Below are positions 45,318-54,407 of a stretch of DNA of 64,000 nt, piece by piece; position 1 is the first letter of the stretch; the number at the start of each line of letters is the position of its first letter. This DNA is from Segatella hominis (GTDB lineage Bacteria; Bacteroidota; Bacteroidia; Bacteroidales; Bacteroidaceae). The translations under genes were made by a program, and so were the position numbers. The notes beneath the pieces were generated by a model. It did no database searches. It had not been told where the DNA came from and saw only the letters and a program-made list of their open reading frames with translations. The DNA lies in the NCBI RefSeq assembly GCF_019249725.2, contig NZ_CP137559.1, positions 3,681,001 to 3,745,000 of the forward strand, read 5' to 3'.

Positions 45318-47003
45318 ATGAGGATAAGATTTTTTGCACTTGCAGCGCTCGCCCTCTTACTGGGCGCCTGCACACAGGACGAAGCAGGCTTCCTGCCTGA
45401 AGGGGCGGAAGGCACACCCATCGTCTTCACCGCCACGGGGCTGAACCCCGCCGCGATAGCCACCGCCGGCACCCGTGCCCCGGTGGACGGCAATTGGGAG
45501 GGTGTGCAGAGCGTGGCAGTCCTGATGGACGGCAAGGTGAAGGCATACGACGTGACGCCCTCCACCGTCGACAACACAAGCGCCACGCTGACCTCCACCG
45601 ACCCGTACTACTGGACCAACCACAACGACATCACCGTCACAGCGTGGTGGCCCTACACCGCTGGCAAGACAACCCCACCTGCGGTAAAGGTAAAAGCCAA
45701 CCAAAGTACCCAGAAAGACTTTGAGGGCAGCGACCTCATCGTAGCCGACGGACAGACGGTGACCTACGGTAGCCCCACGCTTCGCTTCACCCACCGCACG
45801 GCGCGGGTGACCATCATTCTGACGGACTACACCGAGGGGCTGGCATCCGTGCAGCTGACGGGTCTCTCCACCGAAGGCGACAACCCGGATATAATCACCC
45901 CGTATGACAAGGGTAGCAACACCTACACCGCCATCGTAGCCCCGCAAAGTGTGGCAGCTGGCACGACCTTCATCGTCTGCACCTTCACTAACGGCAAGAC
46001 CTTCGTTTATAAGATGAAGAATGCTACCGACTGGCAGGCGGGCGGTGAATATACCTACACCGTCTCCCTCGCAGCGGCAAAAGACCTGGGCTATACCATA
46101 GAGAGCGACGGCAGCTACACCGTGACCTCCGCCGATGGCCTGATGAATGTAGCCGAATTAGTGAACGGAGGTAAGACCGACATTAACATTACCCTCGACA
46201 AAGACATTGACCTGACGGGCAAAGAATGGACGCCGATAGGCACAGGCTACAGCAACAAATACACTGGCACCTTCGACGGTGGCGGTCATACCATCAAGGG
46301 GCTGACCGTTACGACAAATGACCAATTTGTGGGTCTGTTCGGCTCTATCGGTTATGCCGGTACGGTGAAGAACGTGATGATGGAGGACGTACAGATAACA
46401 AGCAATCGCAGTTCGGGCTTTGCCGGCGGTGTGGCAGGATATAGCGATGGCACCATTGAAAACTGCTCGGTGTCGGGCAGCGTCAGCGGCACGGTGTATG
46501 TCGGCGGTGTGGTGGGTGTTCAAATAGGCGGTTCCATCACCGGATGCAGCTCCTCTGCCACAGTGAATGGAACGGTCGATGTCGGCGGCGTGGCAGGTCA
46601 GACGAATTCGAGTGCCACCCTGACCGCTTGCTATGCCACGGGCAACGTGATCATAGAAATAGCCCCCAAAAAGAATATCTCTGGCGGCGGTCTGGTGGGA
46701 ATGAACGGAGGAAAAGGCGTTCGTGCCTGCTATGCCACGGGCAACGTAACCAGTACAGGTAGTAGCACCGGCAATGTACATATCTTCGGCTTGTTGGGAG
46801 ATAACTACACCACCGTGACCGCCTGCTACTGGAAGAACAATCAGGAACGAGGCTATAAGACCGCCCCCGAATCTACGAAGGTGGACGGCACTTACGTTAC
46901 CTGGCAGAATGCCGTTGATGCCATGAACCGCGCCTTGCAGAACGCAGGCTCAAAGTGGCGTTACGAACTTAAAGGAGCATTGCCTACCTTGAGGAAGCAG
47001 TAA
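45318..47003 (+). CDS. Fimbrillin-family adhesin A3 with GLUG repeats
   Basis: 561 residues, sister of A2. Lipobox LLGAC near 18, Thr-Arg site AGTR|APVDGNW near 54, fimbrillin domains to about 260 and GLUG repeats from about 275 (FAGGVAGYSDGTIENCSVSG; GGSITGCSSSATVNGTVDVG). Its repeat half is nearly the same as A2 (46137-47003 against 44365-45252), while the N-terminal half is clearly diverged, so the two could exchange repeat domains. GC-rich like A2. Confidence 0.85.
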   Translation: MRIRFFALAALALLLGACTQDEAGFLPEGAEGTPIVFTATGLNPAAIATAGTRAPVDGNWEGVQSVAVLMDGKVKAYDVTPSTVDNTSATLTSTDPYYWTNHNDITVTAWWPYTAGKTTPPAVKVKANQSTQKDFEGSDLIVADGQTVTYGSPTLRFTHRTARVTIILTDYTEGLASVQLTGLSTEGDNPDIITPYDKGSNTYTAIVAPQSVAAGTTFIVCTFTNGKTFVYKMKNATDWQAGGEYTYTVSLAAAKDLGYTIESDGSYTVTSADGLMNVAELVNGGKTDINITLDKDIDLTGKEWTPIGTGYSNKYTGTFDGGGHTIKGLTVTTNDQFVGLFGSIGYAGTVKNVMMEDVQITSNRSSGFAGGVAGYSDGTIENCSVSGSVSGTVYVGGVVGVQIGGSITGCSSSATVNGTVDVGGVAGQTNSSATLTACYATGNVIIEIAPKKNISGGGLVGMNGGKGVRACYATGNVTSTGSSTGNVHIFGLLGDNYTTVTACYWKNNQERGYKTAPESTKVDGTYVTWQNAVDAMNRALQNAGSKWRYELKGALPTLRKQ

Positions 47004-47006
47004 GCT

Positions 47007-47035
47007 GTTGCGGGCGGAAAAGTTCCGTCCGCAAC
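47007..47035 (+). other. Hairpin after A3
   Basis: GTTGCGGGCGGAA (47007-47019) pairs with TTCCGTCCGCAAC (47023-47035), one mismatch-free G-T-tolerant stem with a 3-nt loop, without a T run. Confidence 0.6.
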
Positions 47036-47049
47036 GAACATTAAACGAC

Positions 47050-47095
47050 AAGGGTCTATATGCCACGAAGAACAGGTGGCGTATAGACCCTTTTT
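47050..47095. terminator. Terminator ending cassette A
   Basis: AGGGTCTATATGCCAC pairs with GTGGCGTATAGACCCT, then five T (47091-47095). The same hairpin recurs at 55868-55910 and 57141-57183. It lies between convergent A3 and the ATPase gene. Confidence 0.85.
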
Positions 47096-47101
47096 GCACT
47101 A

Positions 47102-48676
47102 TTATACTTCCTTCCAGTCAACCAGTCCCTTTCCCATATCATCCAGTTCTATGGCAAGGGCAATCACCTTGCGCTTATCAGCCTTGAAAGGTTCGGCATA
47201 CTGCTTGGCTTTCATCTGCTCCGTGGCAGCATCCACACCACCGTTGTTGCTCAGTTTCAACTCCAGCACATAGATGAAGTTAGTGGTTTCTACCACCATG
47301 TCAATCCTGCCTGTAGCTATCATCTTTTCTACTTCCACCCGGCAGCCAATGGCATTGAAGATAGTGCTCAGAATCAGTCGGTAGCGCTCCTCCATATCCA
47401 TGCTGGCAAGCTTCTTGTTGCTATAAGGCACGTCCGCAATGAGTGCCTTCAGGCATTTCATGGCTTCGGGAAGATTGCCAAGCTGAAGTGCAAGAAACAG
47501 ACCAGACTGGGTAGATTGGATATCACCATTGCTTCGCAGCGTAAGTGCCGGTAACACCGTCTCGTAAAGTGCTTGCCTTACTTCAGAATTAGGAAATCCT
47601 AAAATATAAACTCCCATCTGGTAATCCTTAATGGTAAGATAACCAGACTGATAGAGGAACAGTTCTGCTCCTCCACCTGTCACATCCGATGTCTCTATGG
47701 TTTGGCGAAGAATGGTGCACGGATCAAAATTACCCAATTTGAGTTCCATATCATCCACAAACTTAGGCAACAGAGAGGTTGCGCCCGATGATGCCCAGTA
47801 GTTCTTCAAGTCAGAATCTGCCAAGGCATTGATGAGACTGAACGGATTGAACACATCCACCATATTGCGGCGACTGAAATGATAGCCGTCATAATATGCC
47901 GTCAGTTGTGCTACAGCTTCATCGAATGACCAGTCTTCGTATTCTGCCAATTTGTTGATTTCCGGCTTAAAATCGCGTAGCACCTCTTCTTTCGTAATAC
48001 CACAGATGGCTGCATATTCCGGCTCAAAGCTGATGTTGGTCAGATTGTTGAGTACAGAGAAGAGAGAGATTTGCGTAAACTTGGTGATGCCGGTGATGAA
48101 GACAAACTTCTCGTATTTATCATCTGCCTTGAGAATGGCAAAAACCTCTCTATAAATAGAGGTACATGCTTCGTGGTGAGGAGTTTTCCAGGAATGCTGC
48201 AATGGAGAATCGTATTCGTCGATGAGAATGGCAACCTGTTGGCCAGTTTGCTCATACGAACCAACGATTATTGCATTGAAGCGGTCGGCAAGCTGGGCTG
48301 TAGGTTTAGGTGTAATGCCATATTCCTTCTCTAATCTGTCGAAAGTGATGTCGAGATAAGAGCGCAATGTTTCCGGCTCTGCACCGGCACGACTCATATC
48401 GAGTCTGATGACAGGGCGCTTCACCCATTCCGTCTCCAGCTGCATAATCTTCAAGCCCTCGAAGAGTTCCTTCTTACCCATGAAGTAGGCTTCGAGCGTA
48501 TCGACCAGCACTGATTTACCAAAGCGGCGTGGGCGGCTCAGGTAATTATACGTTTTATTTCTGTTGGCAAGTTGCCAGATAATATCTGTCTTGTCAACAT
48601 AAAGGTATCCATCCTTTCTGATTTTCTCGAAAGACTGGATGCCTACTGGCAATCTTCTATCGTTTGTCTCTACCAT
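47102..48676 (-). CDS. AAA-ATPase-like protein with PD-(D/E)XK-type C-terminal domain
   Basis: 524 residues from the ATG at 48676 (a TTG 12 codons upstream is an unlikely start). The N-terminal AAA-ATPase-like domain (pfam AAA-ATPase_like) begins LPVGIQSFEKIRKDGYLYVD and carries a variant phosphate loop SRPRRFGKSVLVDTL near residue 50, with VAILIDEYDSPLQ as Walker B near 152. The C-terminal domain has INMVVETTNFIYVLELKLSNNG-like sequence (D...ELK), matching the PDDEXK_9 nuclease-like domain. The family is abundant and scattered in Bacteroidales with unknown role. It separates cassettes A and B on the opposite strand. Confidence 0.85.
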   Translation of the reverse strand: MVETNDRRLPVGIQSFEKIRKDGYLYVDKTDIIWQLANRNKTYNYLSRPRRFGKSVLVDTLEAYFMGKKELFEGLKIMQLETEWVKRPVIRLDMSRAGAEPETLRSYLDITFDRLEKEYGITPKPTAQLADRFNAIIVGSYEQTGQQVAILIDEYDSPLQHSWKTPHHEACTSIYREVFAILKADDKYEKFVFITGITKFTQISLFSVLNNLTNISFEPEYAAICGITKEEVLRDFKPEINKLAEYEDWSFDEAVAQLTAYYDGYHFSRRNMVDVFNPFSLINALADSDLKNYWASSGATSLLPKFVDDMELKLGNFDPCTILRQTIETSDVTGGGAELFLYQSGYLTIKDYQMGVYILGFPNSEVRQALYETVLPALTLRSNGDIQSTQSGLFLALQLGNLPEAMKCLKALIADVPYSNKKLASMDMEERYRLILSTIFNAIGCRVEVEKMIATGRIDMVVETTNFIYVLELKLSNNGGVDAATEQMKAKQYAEPFKADKRKVIALAIELDDMGKGLVDWKEV

Positions 48677-48772
48677 AATTCCTAATCTGTCTTTATAATG
48701 ACTTTTCCGCAAAGTTACGGTTTTATTTTCATATCAGCAAGAGATTTCGGGAAATATTACTGAAAAAGTTGG

Positions 48773-48886
48773 GGATTCTCTTGTCGCACTCATCTTTACC
48801 GAATCTTCAAGACAAAAGAAGGCTGTTCTCCTACAGAATGGAGAGACTTCCACTCTACAAATGCAGCACAAAATGACTCAAATTGA
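48773..48886 (+). pseudogene. 3' remnant of the AraC-type regulator (left end of cassette B)
   Basis: GGATTCTCTTGTCGCACTC onward repeats the last 38 codons of the regulator gene (39732-39845) with one or two changes, including the TGA. The bases to the left are unrelated, so this is where the duplication was cut. It has no start and makes no DNA-binding domain. Confidence 0.9.
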
Positions 48887-48945
48887 GCATAACCATCATT
48901 TTGTAAAATACCAAAGAAAAAGCAATTTTTTTATCGAAAAACAGC

Positions 48946-48984
48946 CAAAAAGGTGTCGCATTCCTACGAATGCGACACCTTTTT
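48946..48984 (+). terminator. Terminator hairpin, copy B, with alternative pairing partner
   Basis: Same three-arm arrangement as in copy A: GTGTCGCATTC (48953-48963), GAATGCGACAC (48968-48978) and the third arm TAGGAATGCGACAC (48987-49000), all without change. Confidence 0.8.
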
Positions 48985-49041
48985 GATAGGAATGCGACAC
49001 TTGTACAGTGAAAAACTGCACCTTCTTTCGTGGAAAAACAC

Positions 49042-49049
49042 TATATTTG
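49042..49049 (+). promoter_or_regulatory. -7 box of pilus cassette B
   Basis: TATATTTG, 4 bp before the ATG at 49054, no -33 box; identical in layout to 40001-40008. Confidence 0.55.
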
Positions 49050-49053
49050 CAAC

Positions 49054-49299
49054 ATGAAAGAAGTAATAGAAACAATGCCAAGGATTGAATTAGCCCTGAT
49101 CATCATCGGGGTGTTTGTACTCATATCATGTATTATCTTCGGATATGCCATGATACATGAGTACAGAATGTATCTTGAGAATCATTGGAAGGCTCGCTAT
49201 AGCTTTCGTGACTTCATCAAGAGAGAACGCTTTTATATCTTTTTGCTGTTGGCATCCATATTTATCTTGCTGACAAACCTCTTGTATTTTCTGGAGTGA
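49054..49299 (+). CDS. Small membrane protein of the pilus cassette, copy B
   Basis: 81 residues, differing from copy A (40013-40258) at one position (Met for Ile in the loop EYRMYLEN). Two membrane helices with a basic loop between. Unknown family. Followed 87 bp later by the OmpA-family gene, as in cassette A. Confidence 0.65.
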   Translation: MKEVIETMPRIELALIIIGVFVLISCIIFGYAMIHEYRMYLENHWKARYSFRDFIKRERFYIFLLLASIFILLTNLLYFLE

Positions 49300-49386
49300 G
49301 TTTCGGCAAGAATGGATGAATTGGCTTTGTGGTGAATACTTGTCCTGTAATTGGAAATAGTTCCTTACTTTTACGATAAAAAATAA

Positions 49387-50613
49387 ATGAATGATATGAT
49401 AAATTATTTGACAACAAAAAATCGATTACTGGTCGCAGCACTTGCTTTTATTCTTCCTTTTTCTTTTGCGAAAGCGGAAGTAAAAGAAGATGGAAAGACT
49501 GTTTCGCATGGCTGGTACGTCGGTATTGAGGGTGGAATGCCTTTCGGTTTTTCTACTTTCTCAAGTTTCGGACACGACAAGACTCACCTCGGTTGGGCTG
49601 CTGGCTTATATGGTGGCTATCGTTTCAACTCCATTTTCTCGGCAGAGTTATCTGCCAAGTACGGAGAAATGAACTTGTCTGCACAAGACTGTTGCGTAGA
49701 ACGTAACTATTGGTTGGGTAGCGACGGCGTGCTTTACAAGGCAGGTGTCTTAGGCATGGACAGTTGGGAATATGCCAATCTAAAAAGCCATGTCAGAATG
49801 GGACAATATGGGGCAAGAGTGAACGTTCATCTCCTTGGACTGTTCCATCAAACAGCTAACAGCCGATGGGATTTGGCTGTTTCACCTCATATATATGCAG
49901 TAAGTACCAAGGCTGATATCCATACTATAGCCGATGATGCCAAGGTGATGAAAAGTTCTACCAAATGGCATTTGGGTTATGGTGCAGACTTGCAGGTTGG
50001 TTATCAACTGACCTCATGCCTGAAATTGGGCATCTATTCCGGTTTGACTCGTCTTACTGGCGAACGTATGGACGGAATGCCAGAACATCTGCATAAGAAC
50101 AACTTTGTTTGGGAAAGTGGAGTAAGATTGGGGATATACCTCTCTAAAAAGAAGAACAAGATAGCAGAAACTCCATCAGTTCCACAAAAGGAAGTTCTAC
50201 AACAGGAACCAACTTCTTCGGAGGAGGTCAATCTGAAAGAAACTGTGGATAAGGCAGAAACAAAAGTTGTTGAACAAAACATAAAAGAATCCGCAAAGGT
50301 GACATTCCCTGTCGTTTACTTCGCATTCGACAGTATCGGCATCAAGCAGAGCGAACTGTCGAAGCTGAATGGTATCCTACATACATTGAAGGAGAATCCG
50401 GAGATGAAGGTGACGGTAACAGGTTGGTGTGACACAAAAGGCAGCGTGGCTGTCAATAAACGTATATCTCGCCAGCGTGCAGAAGCCGTAAAAACTTGGC
50501 TTGTGAAGAATGGCATAGAGGCAAGTCGCATTACTGCCATAGGAAATGGTAGCGATGACACCCAAGATGCGGATAAGGCTCGCCGAGTAGAGACTAAAGA
50601 CAATCATCAGTAA
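49387..50613 (+). CDS. OmpA-family outer-membrane protein of the pilus locus, copy B
   Basis: 408 residues, aligned without gaps to copy A. Signal peptide 1-30, beta-barrel region, linker with KEVLQQEPTSSEEVNLKE, and OmpA domain with TVTGWCDTKGSVAVNKRISR. Differences are scattered substitutions, densest in the linker, in line with an intact functional duplicate and not a decaying one. Confidence 0.88.
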   Translation: MNDMINYLTTKNRLLVAALAFILPFSFAKAEVKEDGKTVSHGWYVGIEGGMPFGFSTFSSFGHDKTHLGWAAGLYGGYRFNSIFSAELSAKYGEMNLSAQDCCVERNYWLGSDGVLYKAGVLGMDSWEYANLKSHVRMGQYGARVNVHLLGLFHQTANSRWDLAVSPHIYAVSTKADIHTIADDAKVMKSSTKWHLGYGADLQVGYQLTSCLKLGIYSGLTRLTGERMDGMPEHLHKNNFVWESGVRLGIYLSKKKNKIAETPSVPQKEVLQQEPTSSEEVNLKETVDKAETKVVEQNIKESAKVTFPVVYFAFDSIGIKQSELSKLNGILHTLKENPEMKVTVTGWCDTKGSVAVNKRISRQRAEAVKTWLVKNGIEASRITAIGNGSDDTQDADKARRVETKDNHQ

Positions 50614-50633
50614 CCCATAAAACAAGATAGAAA

Positions 50634-51527
50634 ATGAAAGCAAAAAGAAGATTTAATATTTGGTTATGGGTGCTGTTATGCGTCCCATGCCTGTTGGCAA
50701 GTTGCGACCATAATGTTCATGACGGTGAGGATGAGGGTGGTTTGTCAGTATCGCTCACTTGGGCGGATGAAGCCGACCAAGGTACGGAAGTGAAGGACGT
50801 GAAACTCTGGATATTCAATGCCGATGACGGTTCATTAGTAGAGGAAAAACATTATGGCAGTGCGCAGGAGGCGGCAAGCCAACGCTTCGCTCTTCCTGAA
50901 GGGCATTATCAGATATTGGCTATTACCAATCTCATAGAGCCATTCTTCACCACTGACCAGACCAGGGCTTTGACTAATTGGAACAATATCCAGATAGGCT
51001 TGACCAATCCTAATGATGTGAACCATAATGCTTATTTCGGAGTGACCGACGTGAGGATTGACAACAAGGAAGGCAACTATGTGGTACAGAATCCTGTTAA
51101 AAGCGTGCTTGCCGAACTGACCATCATCATAGAGAATGTACCTAAAGGTACAGAAATGAGTGGCAAGGCATTAGATGCAGCCTGGTGTCTGTTCCCTACA
51201 CAGAAGAACAGTGATGGAGAATACGGTTTGCCGAGCATAGAGCCAACGGAAGTGGAACTCCCTACTATCTTGGCTACGGAATCAACCCTGAAATCGGAAG
51301 TCATCCGACTGATGCCGACCATACAGGGAAGTTCCGCCTCTCATGTTTATCTCCGCCTCTTGCTTCCTAACGGGACCTTGCAAGAGTATGACATCACCGC
51401 CCCTGCGATGAAGGTTGGAGGAAAGTATGAGTTGCGACTCAACTACAACCAAATGCAGCCAAAGATGAATCTGGAAGCTACCATCAACGGTTGGACGAAC
51501 CTCAACAATGAAGTAGAAATCAAATAA
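50634..51527 (+). CDS. FimB/Mfa2-like fimbrial anchor lipoprotein, copy B
   Basis: 297 residues, lipobox LLASC. Very similar to copy A except at HNVHDGEDEGG after the anchor, around residues 80-110 (ALPEGHYQILAITNLIEPFF) and near the C terminus. The patchwork of identical and diverged stretches suggests gene conversion or adaptation to different pilins. It ends 28 bp before fimbrillin B1. Confidence 0.78.
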   Translation: MKAKRRFNIWLWVLLCVPCLLASCDHNVHDGEDEGGLSVSLTWADEADQGTEVKDVKLWIFNADDGSLVEEKHYGSAQEAASQRFALPEGHYQILAITNLIEPFFTTDQTRALTNWNNIQIGLTNPNDVNHNAYFGVTDVRIDNKEGNYVVQNPVKSVLAELTIIIENVPKGTEMSGKALDAAWCLFPTQKNSDGEYGLPSIEPTEVELPTILATESTLKSEVIRLMPTIQGSSASHVYLRLLLPNGTLQEYDITAPAMKVGGKYELRLNYNQMQPKMNLEATINGWTNLNNEVEIK

Positions 51528-51555
51528 TAATAATAACTTTTAAAATATTGATAAG

Positions 51556-52449
51556 ATGAAAAAGATGACGAAGTTTTTTGCCCTTGCACTCTTGGCAGGT
51601 GCAATGGTTTCATGCAGTACAGAAGATATCGCACCTTCTACCCAGAACGATAAGGTAGCCGTGCAGTTTACTGGTGGTATCAGCGTAAACACCCGTGCTG
51701 CTGGTGTAGCTTGGGCTGATGGTGACAAGATTGGTATCTTCATGACAGAAGCTGGCAAGACACTCTCTGCGGATGTAATCAAAGAGGGTGTTGACAATGT
51801 TTGCTATCAGTCAAATGGAAGTATAGCCTTTTCACCTGTTTCTGGTGGTAAGACTGTTTTCTTTCCGATAGATGGAAATGTGGATTTCTATTCTTACTAT
51901 CCACAGACCACTGTCAATGACTACAAGGTTGCACTTGATGTAACAGACCAAACGAAACAAGAAACTATCGACTTCATGTATGCCAAGACAGAAGGCTGCA
52001 ACAAAGCTACGCCACAGGTTGACTTGAAGTTCTTCCATAAGTTAAGCAATCTTATTTTGGATGTTCAACCAGGTAACGGTCTCACGCAAGAAGACCTTAA
52101 GAAAATGACTGTGACAGTGAAAGGTCAGAATACCAAAGCCACTTTCAATCTTGTGGATGGAACTATCTCTGGTGAAGAAACTCCTGCGGACATCACGATG
52201 AAAACTACCGAAGCTGGCAAGCTGTATGAGGCAATCCTGCTCCCTACAGAAGAAGCAAGCCGAGTGATAGAGTTTGACCTCAAGAATGGTTACGACGCTC
52301 CTTTTGTATGGACAATGCCTGTAAAACTTGAGGGTGGCAAAAGATACCACTATACAGTAGTAAAATTGAGTCGTTCTGCCGTAGATATTTCTGGAACCAT
52401 TAAGTCTTGGACAGAGGCAGGAGACAATAATGAACATATAGCACAATAA
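51556..52449 (+). CDS. Fimbrillin-family lipoprotein B1
   Basis: 297 residues. Lipobox AMVSC and Thr-Arg site SVNTR|AAGVAW near residue 47. Up to here it equals A1, apart from residues around 26-32; afterwards it is a different fimbrillin (WADGDKIGIFMTEAGKTL and VDFYSYYPQTTVNDYKVALD), AT-rich like the rest of the genome. C-terminal VKLEGGKRYHYTVVKLSRSA resembles the last strand region of fimbrillin-family proteins. Confidence 0.85.
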   Translation: MKKMTKFFALALLAGAMVSCSTEDIAPSTQNDKVAVQFTGGISVNTRAAGVAWADGDKIGIFMTEAGKTLSADVIKEGVDNVCYQSNGSIAFSPVSGGKTVFFPIDGNVDFYSYYPQTTVNDYKVALDVTDQTKQETIDFMYAKTEGCNKATPQVDLKFFHKLSNLILDVQPGNGLTQEDLKKMTVTVKGQNTKATFNLVDGTISGEETPADITMKTTEAGKLYEAILLPTEEASRVIEFDLKNGYDAPFVWTMPVKLEGGKRYHYTVVKLSRSAVDISGTIKSWTEAGDNNEHIAQ

Positions 52450-52471
52450 CAACTCTTAAAATATAACGTTT

Positions 52472-53413
52472 ATGAAGAAGTTTAAAATCATATACATCGC
52501 TGCCGCAGCATTGCTGTTTGCAGCTTGCGCTAACGAAGAAGACGGTATCGGCAACAATGGTCCTGTTGCTGCTACCGTACAGGCGGATATTTCCAACAAT
52601 ATCAAAACCCGTGGAACTGCAGACAACAACAGTTGGACAGCAGGCGATGCTATTGGCGTAAATGTCACATCAACAGGCAATACAACAGGAGACAACAAAA
52701 AGTATGTAACAACAAATGGGGATGGTACTTTTGAAGCTGCTGACAATAACAACATCATCTATTTCAAGGACAACAAAGAGACAACATTTAGTGCATACTA
52801 TCCTTATAGCGAATCCTTAACTGATGGTAAAATGGATTGGAATATGGCTGAGGTAAAAGCAAACCAACCTTGTATGGCTGATGTACTTTTTGCCTCAGGA
52901 GCTACTGCAAGCAAAGCATCTCCAATTGTGAATTTTACAGATATCGAACATCGCTTTAAGCATTGTATGAGTTTGGTTGAATTCAAAATTAAACCAGGGC
53001 AGGGTGCCAAATATAACAATTATAAATTCAATCGCTTAGAGTTGAAAGGAATATTTACAAGCGGTAAATTTGACACAAGAACAGGTTTGGTTGAAACTGT
53101 TGGTGACAGAAGGTCTATTGAGCGTAATTTTGTTGATGTACCTTTTGAAAGCGAAGAAAGTTTTGCTTATATCATGTTGCCGCAAAACCTTGAAAGCAAT
53201 AAGATGGATATAGAGATTTACTTGTTGTTGAATGATAGCGAAGTAAAATACACAACCCCTATAACACCATCCACCCATGGACAATTTGAAGGTGGCAAAA
53301 AATATACATACAACATAACTGTTAAAAATACGGGGATTACTATAGAAGATGCTAATATATTTCCTTGGGAAAATGGTGATTCAGGTGATTTAGACGCAGA
53401 TATAGCTTTGTAA
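52472..53413 (+). CDS. Fimbrillin-family lipoprotein B2
   Basis: 313 residues. Lipobox LLFAAC near 19, Thr-Arg site IKTR|GTADNNSWT near 46, then WTAGDAIGVNVTSTGNTTGD and TFSAYYPYSESL, typical of the fimbrillin N domain, and FEGGKKYTYNITVKNTGITI at the end. It follows B1 by 22 bp and is closest in organisation to A1 (both end ...DLDAD). Confidence 0.85.
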   Translation: MKKFKIIYIAAAALLFAACANEEDGIGNNGPVAATVQADISNNIKTRGTADNNSWTAGDAIGVNVTSTGNTTGDNKKYVTTNGDGTFEAADNNNIIYFKDNKETTFSAYYPYSESLTDGKMDWNMAEVKANQPCMADVLFASGATASKASPIVNFTDIEHRFKHCMSLVEFKIKPGQGAKYNNYKFNRLELKGIFTSGKFDTRTGLVETVGDRRSIERNFVDVPFESEESFAYIMLPQNLESNKMDIEIYLLLNDSEVKYTTPITPSTHGQFEGGKKYTYNITVKNTGITIEDANIFPWENGDSGDLDADIAL

Positions 53414-53447
53414 TGATAAATAAGGTACTGAAAATAGGGAATACAGG

Positions 53448-53481
53448 GTTAGTGAGCTTGGCCGCTCACTAACTCACTAAC
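53448..53481 (+). other. Hairpin between B2 and B3
   Basis: GTTAGTGAGC (53448-53457) pairs with GCTCACTAAC (53464-53473); CTCACTAAC is repeated directly after. No T run, so more likely an mRNA-stabilising or attenuating structure than a terminator. Confidence 0.55.
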
Positions 53482-53499
53482 AATAAAAAACTGAAGATT

Positions 53500-54393
53500 A
53501 TGAAGACGATAAAACAAAGAATTTCCTATGCGGTAATGGGCCTTATCACTATGGGCTTTACAGCATGTACGCAAAATGAAGATATAGCTCCTACGCTGAA
53601 AGGGCAGGAAATCAATGCCACTTTCTCTGTTGGAGGTATGCAGACTCGTGTCAATACATTAGGAGATGGTGAAAGTTGGGAGGACAAAGATAAACTGAAA
53701 GTAAGTATATTTACGGATTCTGATCCTGGTAGTACGACTGTTCTTTCTTTTAATGGCGAAACCTGGTCCCGCAATGGTAGTTTCCGTTGGTTAAATGGAT
53801 ACGAACAACATACTATTTTGGCTGTATATCCATCTGACACGGATTTTGGGAAAAATAATCTACAGTATGATTTACAAACAGACCAAAGCAGCGAAGGTAA
53901 TTTGAAAAACGCTGATCTCATAACTGGATATTGGTACGATGCTCCTCGGTTCGATTTAAACATTCCTATGAAGCATCGCATGTCGCTGGTCACGATAGTA
54001 TATCATGTTGGTACTGCAGATTATCCTAATATGGATATTAGTGAACCACAAGTGTATTCTAAGCACAATAGTGTTGATTTTAACAGAGACGACCGACAAG
54101 GGCAATTTGTCATGAGTACACCTACTGCTAATCCTGCTTGGGTAAAAGCCTATAAGCATGACGATGGTATGTTTTCTGCAATCGTTATCCCTGGTTCATA
54201 CATTAAAGATGAAGTCTTCTTGAGATTCAAGATAGGCGACAATATTTTTAATGCTAAAATGAAGATGCCTACCGACTTTGAAGAGGGTAAACGCTACACC
54301 TACAAACTCGATGTCGGAAAAGATATAGTGAAACTGACCAGAATCAGTGTAGATGATTTGAAAGGTTGGACAAATGAAGATGATCTCAAATAA
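53500..54393 (+). CDS. Fimbrillin-family lipoprotein B3
   Basis: 297 residues. Lipobox GFTAC near 23, Thr-Arg site MQTR|VNTLGDGESW near 50, then DKDKLKVSIFTDSDPGST and a YEQHTILAVYPSD stretch typical of the fimbrillin fold, ending FEEGKRYTYKLDVGKDIVKL. Gap of 86 bp to B2 and 14 bp to B4. Confidence 0.82.
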   Translation: MKTIKQRISYAVMGLITMGFTACTQNEDIAPTLKGQEINATFSVGGMQTRVNTLGDGESWEDKDKLKVSIFTDSDPGSTTVLSFNGETWSRNGSFRWLNGYEQHTILAVYPSDTDFGKNNLQYDLQTDQSSEGNLKNADLITGYWYDAPRFDLNIPMKHRMSLVTIVYHVGTADYPNMDISEPQVYSKHNSVDFNRDDRQGQFVMSTPTANPAWVKAYKHDDGMFSAIVIPGSYIKDEVFLRFKIGDNIFNAKMKMPTDFEEGKRYTYKLDVGKDIVKLTRISVDDLKGWTNEDDLK

Positions 54394-54407
54394 TTGGAGG
54401 AAAGAAT

